64,000 bases of DNA from Tetradesmus obliquus (Eukaryota > Chlorophyta > Chlorophyceae > Sphaeropleales > Scenedesmaceae), in contig CP126205.1 of assembly GCA_030272155.1 (NCBI GenBank), positions 2,096,501 to 2,160,500 on the forward strand, read 5' to 3'. Below the pieces are notes generated by a model. It did no database searches. It saw only the letters and a program-made list of their open reading frames with translations, and was not told the origin of the DNA. The translations under genes and the position numbers were made by a program. Each line of letters starts with the position of its first letter. The first letter of the stretch is position 1. This document shows positions 13,045 to 21,970 of the stretch, piece by piece.

Positions 13045-13859
13045 AGGCCTAGTGCCAATGAAGCCTTTGAGGTGATGGTGGCCAAGCCAGGGCAGGACAC
13101 GCCTTGGAGGTCCATCAAGCTGGTGAGCTGAGGAGAGCAGATGGGCTGAACATAGGGCGGCCTGCACGCAGGATGCCGCAGTGGCACATAACAGCTTGTA
13201 ACCACCGCTCACTTCAATCGTTTTTAGCCTCCCTCGTACAGCACCGCATCCCTGCCAGCTGCTGCTTCCGTCTGAGGTGTCACTCTTTTGTTTACTACTG
13301 GCACCCTGGTGCTGCACCTGTGTCATTTTGCAACTGAGCAGAGCGGCAGCACAGGTTTGCTTGCAGCTGTCGCCACCGTTTTGATATTGCAGACTTGTGG
13401 TTTCTTGTTGTGCAAGTGTGCACCGTCTTTTACCGCAGGTGGGCACGGATCGCCAGGAGGACTCTGTGTTCCGGCTGTGCCTGCGCAACCTGCGCCTCTT
13501 CGGCTGCTGCTGCTGCATTGTGGTGACGCTTTGTGCATTGCTGCCTTGTGAATGATTTGCAGGTGGGCACAGATCGCCAGGAGGACTCTGTGTTCCGGCT
13601 GTGCCTGCGCAACCTGCGCCTCTTTGGCTGCTGCGAGGTTGACCTGCTGCAGCAGGGGCAGCCGCAAGCCCTGGTGCTCACACACGAGCTCGTGCACAAG
13701 ATCCATGCAGCAAAGGCAACAGCAGCAGGCGGTGCGCCAGCAGATGCGGCAGCAGCAGGGAGTACTGCTGGCAGCAGGCGGGCGAGTGGCAATGGGTGGG
13801 GCCCGCCTGGGGTGATGGGTGCAGTGGTGGATGGTGAGGGTGGTGCTGCCCTGCCTTGA
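7565..13859 (+). CDS. BTB/POZ-BACK protein with F5/8C-like C-terminal region
   Basis: Nine exons: 7565-8065, 8264-8498, 8932-9005, 9504-9605, 10630-10866, 11909-12075, 12552-12659, 13047-13122, 13563-13859; phases close to 598 aa. The BTB fold starts near residue 115 (DVTVTTSSGDWRLHSLLLAS) and runs into exon 2 (WPLLVDYFYKD...SVDAYCLEF, to about 220). A BACK-like helical part follows (GLPAAVVLEILRHPELLVH, VLRFVMSYL, VRFLYLDNKLLSSL; about 250-345). From about residue 384 a discoidin/F5-8C-like beta region follows (CSVRVSGVSEGQ, WFETDESSEPMPWVQVVLP, HGHRRSGYF, VFRLCLRNLRLFG). BTB-BACK proteins are usually CUL3 ubiquitin-ligase adaptors; that role is inference. I chose the ATG at 7565; about 110 residues precede the BTB, and a later ATG at 7880 is possible. 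The tail is Ala/Gly-rich. Almost every intron carries partial copies of neighbouring exons. Confidence 0.9.
8730..8931 (+). repeat. Two 5'-end copies of BTB exon 3
   Basis: Two tandem units of about 95-100 bp end in TGCAG|GCTTTCAC-like acceptors at about 8738 and 8829, before the real acceptor at 8931. Each copies only the start of exon 3 and then returns to intron sequence. Confidence 0.8.
9241..9430 (+). repeat. Two 5'-half copies of BTB exon 4
   Basis: Copies at 9244-9300 and 9370-9430 read ELLVHCEQQVLRFVMSYL and GMLVHYEQQVLCFMMSYL, each with an acceptor CCTGCAG but no donor. The intact exon follows at 9504. Confidence 0.9.
9665..9750 (+). repeat. 3'-half copy of BTB exon 4
   Basis: Repeats FVMSYL-like to EAAAIWGE followed by the donor GTGAGC, downstream of the intact exon; no acceptor. 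Confidence 0.9.
10199..10545 (+). repeat. Three 5'-half copies of BTB exon 5
   Basis: Each begins after an acceptor (CGCAG, CACAG, TGCAG) and reads VRFLYLDNKLLSS; the third extends to PQLPSQLLLAGAMG. Spacing is about 116, 133 and 181 bp up to the real acceptor at 10629. The spacers share intron sequence. Confidence 0.92.
10960..11521 (+). repeat. Four 3'-half copies of BTB exon 5
   Basis: Copies of GGSRTLTLALEDI followed by the donor lie near 10963-11021, 11091-11155, 11284-11343 and 11474-11521. One has changed the donor to ATGAGC; the others keep GT. All are downstream of the intact exon. Confidence 0.92.
11614..11835 (+). repeat. Two 5'-half copies of BTB exon 6
   Basis: Copies at about 11615 and 11780 read forms of CSVRVSGVSEGQP after CAG acceptors, ahead of the real exon at 11909. 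Confidence 0.88.
12317..12480 (+). repeat. Two 5'-half copies of BTB exon 7
   Basis: Copies at about 12321 and 12421 read YVFRHGHRRC-like and HVFSHGHRRSGYFRKR after CAG acceptors. The real exon is at 12552. Confidence 0.9.
13008..13046 (+). repeat. CTG tract serving as acceptor tract of BTB exon 8
   Basis: A run of CTG units ends directly in CTGCAG at the 3' splice site of exon 8 (13047), where a pyrimidine tract is expected. Confidence 0.88.
13439..13520 (+). repeat. 5'-half copy of BTB exon 9
   Basis: Reads VGTDRQEDSVFRLCLRNLRL after a CAG acceptor and breaks off at FGCCC; the intact last exon is at 13563. Confidence 0.92.
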
Positions 13860-13904
13860 GCTGCTGCGTAAGGCTCTTGATCAGCTGCCTAGTGAGGTTG
13901 TGTT

Positions 13905-14123
13905 GACTTGCTGCAGCAGGGGCAGCCGCAAGCACTCGTGCTCACACACGAGCTGGTGCACAAAACACACGCCGCAAAAGCAGCTGCAGCAGGCGGTGCG
14001 CCAGCGGATGGGGCAGCAGCAGGGAGCGCGGCTGGCAGCAGGCGGGCGAGTGGCAATGGCTGGGGGCCGCCTGGGGTGATGGGCGCAGTGGCAGATGGCG
14101 AGGGTGGTGCAGCACTGCCCTGA
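13905..14123 (+). repeat. 3' copy of BTB last exon, with its stop
   Basis: Repeats QGQPQALVLTHELVHK through the Ala/Gly tail to an equivalent TGA. The frame is intact for about 70 residues with a few substitutions. It lies in the 3' UTR or just beyond. Confidence 0.9.
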
Positions 14124-17076
14124 GTGCAGTTGGCGTGCACTAGTGGTGGATTGGAAGCAGGCAGGGCTGCTAGGCCTGCTGACGCTGCTGTACAATAGCA
14201 GTACAACAGCGCAGCTTGCTGCAGGCTTCGTAGCAGGCAAGGCTCCTGAGCCTGAGGCTGCCTGTGCACAATTTCAACGGGTAGTTGGTCTGCAGAGTGC
14301 TGCTGCGGTAGCATGGGGCAGGCTAGCTGCCTGGTGGCGGAAATGCCTTCAAGCTGCTGCCTGAGGCTATGCCAAACGCTTGCTAGCGTCTGCATGTGAT
14401 GCAGCTGGTTGTGTTGTTTGCTGCGACGGCCAGATTGGTGGTGGAACAATGGCAGTGCGTTGTTTGGGTTCAGCACGCACGACACAGCCCTGGCCGCGGT
14501 GCTTATTGTAGTGAGCTCTGCGTGACAGCGCAGGTGCGTGTGTTGTGGTTGGTTAGCGTGCAGCCACTTGGGGTCAAGCACGTTTGTTCTGGCCCTGGCA
14601 CCGGTTCTTGTTGCTAGAACGTTGCATGAGCGGCGCAGTTGTGCATTGTGGGTGGCTAGCGGTGGGCGGCGAGGCTGCGGATCATCACGTTACTATCAAG
14701 TTAGTCAAGCCAAGTGAGTGTGGCTGCGGCAGGTGGTGCACTGCTGCTGCACCGCCCTATTTAAGGGTGTGGGTTGGAGCATGAGACTCTAAAGTTGATG
14801 CGCTGCATTGTAGACTGCATGAAGTGCAAGGAGCGTGGCATCTGCCATGCAAAAGAGCGCTGCTTGCATGCTGCTGGCTTGTGTGAAGATGTGTGTGGTT
14901 GCGGTTGTTGTGTGTGGCTGGCAGCAGAATAATTTATCTATCTGGATCTCTGTCTGCTTGTGTGTACCACTGCAAGATAAGACTGTGTCTGCATGGGAGC
15001 CTGTGCTGTGTGTGTGTCCCTACATGTGAAAGCAATCTTGCACATCAACTGTGTGTTTATGTCTGTATCAGCGTGTGCATGTGTGTATCAGCATTGGTGT
15101 GTATGTGTGCATCAGAGCTGTATGTGTGTACAAGGGCGTGTATGCGTGCACTGCATGGGACGGGATGACTCGTGTACAGTATGCCCAGATCAAGCTAGCT
15201 AGATCTGCTGTCATGGCAGTGCAAGGCTTGCGGGGTCTGGGGTTTTGCCAGTGGGTCTGCAAGCCTCTGCATCAGAGAAGAGCTCCAGGCATCTGGAGTT
15301 GCTTGCGCGTGGTGGCTGAGAGTGTTTCTTCTTCTTGCGTAGGAACTTGTTTTGCATAGCTGCAGCAGCTCACTGATGTGCACGTCCGCTGCTTCAGCAC
15401 AGTTGTTTTGCATAGCCATAAGAGCTCTTTGCTGTGCACTTCTGCTGATCAGCACAGCTGCATCTGCTGCTGCGGTGCTGCACTCGGTGTTAGGCTCGTG
15501 GTTGCACAAGGTGCACCTGCATGAGCAGCTCCTGCTGCTGCTACTGGGGCGTCATTGCATCTACTGCTGCTGCCACTGCAGCGGTGCAGTGTTGCAGTGT
15601 TGCAGTATGCAACCACAGCAGTTGTCACAGGCAATTGCTGAGCGCTAGCCTCTTTCACGCAAAAACCACCTCTCTAGTATCGGCATCTTGTACCATTGAG
15701 CAAGGAAGGGAGGAGGCAGTGTGTACGGTTGTTGCTTAGCTGCCTCAATGATATCTGTCTAGGGGCATGGCTAGGGCTGCCATGATTCATCAGCACCCCT
15801 GAGCGCGTCACTCGCAGCTGTAGTGCTGCTGCTTTGTGACCTGTAGCGTGGCTTACTTGCTGGTGGAGGCTTGACTCAAGCCAAGTCTGTGCCGCATGCT
15901 TTGAGTCTTACTTTAGCCTGTTGCGTCATTGCTACACAAGCATCTGCTAGTTCCCTCTTGCGAATGCTTGCCGTGCTTTTGCTGCTGCTGCATGAATGCC
16001 GTCGGGCTTACAGTCTCTGGCAGCTATGTGCAGCTGGTGTGAGGCATATCATATGCACTGAGTCAGTGCAATGCCTTGCCGCATGCGACAGGTGCGCTGG
16101 TGGTTGTCAGTACTGTTTGTCAACTGCATGAGGCTGCAGCCACGATTGTGGCTGGCTGGCTGGCTGGCAAGGAAGCTGGGTTGAATAGTGACGTCGCATG
16201 GTGTAGCCACTGACCGCATTCAAGAGTGTTTTACTATGGTTGCTCAGCTGCCTAGCCAACACCCTTTGTGTTATGCTGCAGGCTGTGCTGCGGCAATTGC
16301 AGGGCACTGTCGGCTGTACTCCCTTTTTGGTGCCTGTACGTCAGCCGGACACTGCACAACTGGCCGTGCATGGTGTCACACGGTGCTGCTGAAACAGCGC
16401 ACCTGTCTCCTATCTGAATATTCTCAGGCCCTTGTCCTGACATGTGGGGAGCGCACGCATATCTGAGTTAATATTCGCATTTGGCATGTGCTTGCAAAGT
16501 GTTACGACAACGCTCTGCTAACCAAGCTCTGAGGGCAGAGCACCGTGGCGCCCGATTCCCCGTCCGTAGAAACGGCCGTGGAATCAGGCCTTTACTGATA
16601 TGCCCGGGCGCTCAAGCAGCCTTTATATCTTTCCAACTCATACAACCGTCTAATCAAGTGTTGTATCAAGTAAAATTGCATCCGAAGGTGACATCAGGCA
16701 ACAACGATTCATCTGTGACAGCTGCCAATCGTCACCGTGCGCGATGGGTGGTTGTTGCGGCAAGGTGAGGTTTCGCTGCAGTCTGGAAGCCGATTGAGGT
16801 TCAAAGGTGTGTACGTACTTTGAAAACATGCAGGTCCCATGCAAGCTTGGGTTGTGCTGCTTGTCTGGCCTGCTGCTGCAGCAGTGCTGCTGCACTGCGA
16901 GACACCTGCATGCACCTGAATGCAACCTGCAAGCGTTCATGTCACACGCTTTGTGCGCAGTTTGCTGCATTCATCTCGCATCAGCCTCGCTGCCCTTGCT
17001 GTTGCACAACTGTACAACAAACTGATCACACTTTTGACCACGTGCACTCGAGTGCACGAGCTCCTGGCACCTGCAG
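14124..17076. other. Large region without recognised gene
   Basis: It holds the 3' flank of the BTB gene, a GT-rich stretch (about 14890-15150) and presumably upstream exons or the promoter of the gene whose exon starts at 17077. Long frames exist on both strands, but none has a domain or convincing splice sites. A 75-bp segment at about 16311-16387 recurs at 17988-18075. Just before 17077 is a 16-bp palindrome (17042-17057). Confidence 0.35.
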
Positions 17077-17577
17077 GCATGTGGTGATATAGACAACGAG
17101 CAGGTTGCCAGCGAGACCATGCTGGCCTTTGTCAGGCACCAGGTCCAAGGCTGCCTGCCTGCTGCCAAGGCGCCAGAAGCAGCACAAGAGGTGTTTGCTG
17201 CACATGGAGGCAACATCCTGCCAGTGAGTGTGTCCCTAATTCCGGTCTGTTTCCTCTCTGTATTCAAACACACAAGAGCGGCCCCTGATGCGTAAGACTG
17301 GTGTCTTGTAGCCAGTGAAAGTACGCCACATCACCCTGTAGGATCAGCTGTAGCGTACTAGCCGCGAGTACTCCTCAAGCATTTGTGTGCAGCGCAGCCG
17401 GCCCAGCCAGCTGGCGCTGCAGCTGCTGCTGTCTTTGGTACAACCTATAAAACGAGCACCCTAAACCTACTAGATTTAGTAAACCCCGCCCTCTGCATGC
17501 TGCATTCGCTGCGTGCAGCGCATCCGGCCCATCCAGCTGACGCTTCAGCTGGCCGTTGTACAGGCAGGCTCTGCTGT

Positions 17578-17609
<32 letters not shown>

Positions 17610-17884
17610 TCACCGAAGTGCATTTCACAGCCTACATAGACCTGCTGGTCAGCGGCGCGAAGAAGGCGTACGACGATTTCATCACAACGCCCACAGCAGA
17701 CGGCCGCCGCGGCACGACAGCAGACGCGCACGTGTACGGCATGTGGTTTGCGCCGCCTGCCTGCTACGACAACGGCGGAGGCGGTGGGTTTCACGGCTGC
17801 GGGGGCGGCCACAGCGGCTGTGGCGGGGGTGATGGCGGCGGCGACGGCAGCGGCGGCGGCGGTGGTGGTGGTGGTGGCGACTAG
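17077..17884 (+). CDS. Gly/Cys-rich tailed protein, 3' exons only
   Basis: Two exons are supported, 17077-17223 and 17519-17884 (stop TAG). Both are phase 0 and use CTGCAG|GCA, CCA|GTGAGT and CGTGCAG|CGC sites. The first encodes a helical stretch (VASETMLAFVRHQVQG). The second encodes RIRPIQLTLQLAVVQAG, a CAG-encoded Gln run, an acidic/aromatic block (FTAYIDLLVSGAKKAYDDF), then a Gly tail with spaced Cys/His (FHGCGGGHSGCGGG). Upstream exons are probably missing from my model because the first exon opens with an acceptor; an internal ATG at 17125 is the only alternative start. A 5'-half copy of the second exon lies at 17388-17430. I do not recognise the family. Confidence 0.5.
17388..17430 (+). 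repeat. 5' copy of the exon starting at 17519
   Basis: After a GTGCAG acceptor it reads RSRPSQLALQLLL, a diverged form of the real exon start RIRPIQLTLQLAV. Confidence 0.75.
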
Positions 17885-18340
17885 CTAGCATGAAGATGCA
17901 GCTACACTGTACATGCGGCTTGGTTAATGGTTCCTGTTGTGGCCAAGGGGGGTTGACGGCGGCCACCGCTGCTGTAGTTACTACTGTTGGCTGTACTGCC
18001 GGTTGGCTGTATTGCCTTTTGGTGCCTGGGCGTCACTAGGACACTGCACGACTGGCCGTGCATGGTGTGCTGCCCTTGTTACTGTTTAGTGGCTGCAACG
18101 CTGCATATTCTGCATGACTGGTGGCAGTTGTGAGCTAGCCCTGTAGGCAGCACCAGGTACAAATCACCACACTCAGAAACTAGCTGCAATTTGTGTGTGG
18201 CTTCAGGTGAATGGGCTGGACGCAGGGCTGCTTGCAGCTATGTCAGAGCCTGGTGCGTTTCGTTTCTGTGTATGCTTCTGGATCTGGCTGGCATTTTTTG
18301 CAACACGTGCACCGCCTGCCGTTTGTTCTTGTGTCTTACA
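17885..18340. other. Spacer with interspersed repeat copy
   Basis: No gene seen. Positions 17988-18075 resemble 16311-16387 (shared GACACTGCAC and TGGCCGTGCATGGTGT). Confidence 0.4.
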
Positions 18341-18342
18341 GT

Positions 18343-18546
18343 GTGCACAGCACCTGATGACGACCTGAGGAAGCTCAAAAACCTCTTTCAGGCAATTGCC
18401 CGTGCAGTTGTAGCAGAGATCCGCATCGCACGGACGGTGCACGGACAACCAAAACCCTACCTCGTCCTATCTGTGCCGCGACCCCAGTTGCGCGAGCTTA
18501 CACGCAAGAGCTGCATTGATCCCGCTAATGTTTTTATCGATCCCTG
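18343..18546 (+). other. Possible exon of unassigned protein
   Basis: After an acceptor-like CTTACAG the plus strand reads DDDLRKLKNLFQAIARAVVA and SVPRPQLRELTRKSCID with coding-like third positions. It could be an upstream exon of the DUF3223 gene or the end of the preceding gene, but I cannot join it in phase to either. Confidence 0.3.
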
Positions 18547-18646
18547 TTCTTGCTTTAGCGACATATAGACGGTGTTCCGCTGTACAAAGGATTGCTGCAC
18601 AGGCTCCGCTGCACCTGGTGTGTACCCGCCAGACCGCACAGCAGCT

Positions 18647-19635
18647 ATGTCCGAGTCGTTCAACAAGTCAGAAGCCAAACAGCGCTGTCAGTTGCTGCTG
18701 CAGCGGTCAGGCACCACTGTCTCCCTGCAGTCCAGTGATGGTGCTGTCCTGATGCAGCTGCTGCAGCGCCACCACAACGCAGCACAGAAGACAGGATGTG
18801 GCATCAGCCATTTCACCGTGCAATGCTCATCTGTAGGCGGATTCAAGCCCGCACCGCACTTTGTGCTGCACCGTAAGGACGGCAGCTCCACCGATTTCAG
18901 CTACAACAAGTGCATCAACAGCAAGCCAGCGGCAGCAGCTGCTGCTGCTGCTGCTCCTGCAGCAGCGCGCACCAGCTCCATCAGCAGCAGCACACCTGAC
19001 ATCAGCAGCAGCAGCAGCTGGGAGCTGCATGACCAGTTTAGGTACGAAGCCCTACGCAAAGCAGTTCGCAGCCAAACCTGGGGCGTGAAAAACGCTGCTC
19101 TGGGCCGCTGCGGTGCCCCAAGTGCCCCATCACTGGAGCCACCCTCACCTGGGACAATGCAACCACAGACCATGCTGGCGGTGCCAGTTTCAGGCAGCTT
19201 GCGCAGGGCTGGCTGCAGCAGCAGGGCATTGCACTGTCCGAGGTTGGCCTGACAGCAGGCGACAACACAGTAGGCAGCACCATGGCAGACGGCAGCCAGA
19301 AGCAGAGCTGGCAGCAGTACCACAGGCAGCATGCACGGCTGCCGCTGGTGTCAAAGGAAGGCCACAAGCAGCTGACTGCAGAGCACAACAGGCAGCGCAG
19401 CCAGGCTGGCACACTCAGCCGAGGCAGCGGCGGCAGTGCGACCGCCAGTGGCAGCCCAGGGCGGCCAAGTGCTACAGCCGCTGCTGCTGGCGCTGGTGCT
19501 GCTGCTGAGCGCGCCAGGCCGAAGGCTGCTGCTGCTACTGCCCGTGATGTGACTGTGGATGAGCATGATGAGCTTGTGGATCAGCTGGTTCGGCTGCGTG
19601 TCAAGCCTGTGCTGCCACATATCACAGCACCCTGA
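18647..19635 (+). CDS. DUF3223 protein with HNH-like C-terminal part, apparent frameshift
   Basis: From the ATG at 18647 the frame encodes a DUF3223 domain (SEAKQRCQLLLQRSG, then VLMQLLQRHHNAAQKTGCGI, then HRKDGSSTDFSYNKC; about residues 6-90), the domain of DCL-type plastid proteins and of Pol IV/V tails. An Ala/Ser-rich linker and KAVRSQTWG follow. Near 19107-19118 the homology jumps frame to RCPKCPITGATLTWDNATTDH and LVSKEGHKQLTAEHN, which looks like the HNH-type CPxTG...DH tail found with some DUF3223 proteins. That frame stays open to the stop at 19635 through an Ala/Ser-rich end. No GT-AG intron fits the jump, so it is a one-base indel in the assembly or a real mutation. DUF3223 is confident; the HNH reading and any nucleic-acid role are inference. 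Confidence 0.7.
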
Positions 19636-21970
19636 CTTGCCATCAGCAGCGGTTTACACATTTGGGTGCCCTAGGCGGAAATCAACGCTGCTGCCAGTGG
19701 TTGAAACTCTTGTCGTGGCCTGATGGTGTGTTGCCTGCAGCATGGAAGCATACAGCCGCAGTGCTTGTAACTCAGAGAGACTTCAGGTTTGTTATTTTAT
19801 GTGCCGGTCTTTAGCCTGTTGATTGTGGCTGAGTTCACTATGTTGCTGGACGCCGACGCCAAGTACCAGCATGCTGCACACTTGCAACGCATGCACCGTG
19901 CAAGGCTTGCATTTTTGGCTTGAGTTGAATCATCAGACACGATTGATGCTGCTGCCGACAGTGTTGCATTTTGTATTGTATGACTCTGCTGTTGGTACAG
20001 GATGCCGCTTAGCACAGTGCTGGTGCTGATGATGGTTGCAGTGGATGCCGCTTAGCACAGTGTGTGCTGTTTGCGCTTGATCTTGATTAGATCTTGTTTG
20101 ATTACAGATGTCATCTCAGTGCTTTCTGGACCCCATGAGCCTTGTCTGGCTCCTTGGTGGGTGGGCCTGCGGCCCTACTTTGGTGATTGGTAGTTGGTGA
20201 ATGGTATTTGACTTGGTGCTAGCCTTCAGGAGCGCAGTAGCTACGCCGTAGCGGCTCGCTGGGCTTATGCCTGAGGCAGGTTTAGGTTTTGAGACGTGTT
20301 GTTTTCTGCTAGCTGGCGGGCGTAAACTGGCTCCCTGCCCATCCAAGGCTCAGTTTGTCATGCTGCTCTGGTGTAACCATGCAATGTACTGCTTTTTGGT
20401 AGTGCTTTGACTGACCCAGCGCTGCCTGGCAGTCGATGTGTCTTTGGCCATGCGGCCTGTAGTAGGATGCAGCACTGCCAGCATGCACAGAAGGTCCCAG
20501 AGCCCACCACATCATGTGTAACGATGGACATGTTATTGTGATACAACTGGCTGGCAGCCAGTCGACGCTCTGCTGCACCCGTGCGTCCACATGTGCGGCA
20601 CATACTGTGCATGAAAACGTTTGTGAACTGGGGTTCAGCATAGTTTGCGCCGTCGTGTGTGTGTTGAACCCGGGATGCTGAACCCCAGTTCACAGACGTT
20701 GTCATGCACAGTGTGTGGGCCAAGGGCCAAAAATTGTTTGGGCCAGAAAGTGGTGGCTTTGTAGCAAGCAGCCACAGATGATGCACTAGTGAGTCAACTG
20801 TAAACAGAAGTGTTGTCCAAGCTCCACCACCTGTGCACTACGTAAACTCGGTGGCTATAACCGCTCCAAAACCACCTCATCTCACCTCAAAACTGCTGCT
20901 CCAGCAGCGGCTGTGCTGCTGTGTTTGCAAAATGCAGCATGTGCTAGCAGACCTAAGCCACATCACATCTGGCACCATGCATTGTGACACAGTGCCAACC
21001 CAACGGTGCCTGCTTCAAGCTGGCAACAAAACAGTCAATGCTTCACCAATCAAGCTAGAGCAGTGACACACAGTCTATGCTTGTCTGGTGTGCCGTATGG
21101 TGGTGCAGCCCTGCGGCATGCACATTGCTGTCTTTGCCACAACTACTAGCCTTGCATGCAACTGACTGTAATCCCTGTGTCAACGAGTGATCAGTGCGTG
21201 TTGCACTGCTGCCTGCACGTGTTGTGCAGCACCCGCGTGCTTGTAGCATCATTCCAAACTGAATGCACGCAACTGAGGTGCAAACCAGCGTCAAAAATGG
21301 TACGCAGGCCAATGTGGGTTGCAAACTGAAAATTTCCAGTCTGGTAAAGCTAGCAGGCTGCAACATCTGTCAACCGCTGTGCCAAAAGGGGCTGTGATAA
21401 CCGTCAGCTCTGGCTGACATCTGCAGACGGGAAAGCTTCCATGTTGGCTGCGGCAAAGCTATTGGTACAAGGATTCCTCACCAGTGCTGGCTGGCGAGCA
21501 AACTCTGGTCAGCTCTGCCGGAGTTCAACTGCCCTGTACTTCACTTGAAGTAGTTGGAGTAATTGCACACATCAGCACCTGCTTTGGAGGGCTTTGACAT
21601 GCACTGCCACAGCACACCCCGGCAGCTGCGCTTTAAAGCCAAACCAAATGCAGCGCACAACTTCTGTGCAAGCTCTGTCAGCTCTCAAGTCGCAGTCTTC
21701 AGGCAATGCCCTCCTATGAGCTACCAGGGCTGCCATTGCAACCCAGATGTGCATGTGAACCACACCTGCACCAATCCTACGGCAAGAAATGCTTTGCAGC
21801 TCGACACAGACAGCTGAATATCAGCAGGGCTTCACACAGATGACATCTCTGCACACAAAAACCCACACCCACCCCTGCCACGCACAACGAACGCATACCC
21901 CGACCATTGACGCCAAGACATCTGCCAAATACAGGCTCGCCTGCAGCTTGCAATTAACCAATCCCCTCAT
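19636..21970. other. Intergenic region with a long hairpin
   Basis: No gene recognised. It contains a short tandem duplication at about 20000-20060 and the 40-bp-arm inverted repeat at 20601-20716. The right side is the 3' flank of the minus-strand SET gene. Confidence 0.4.
20601..20716. repeat. Long inverted repeat (hairpin)
   Basis: Arms 20601-20641 and 20675-20716 are complementary over about 40 bp with only three mismatches (core GAACTGGGGTTCAGCAT on one arm, its complement on the other); the loop is about 33 nt. It may be a MITE remnant or a small-RNA hairpin. No target duplication is evident. Confidence 0.85.

Noticed and set aside
14890-15150. Plus-strand ORFs rich in Cys/Val
   Set aside because: Translation of a GT-rich simple-sequence stretch.
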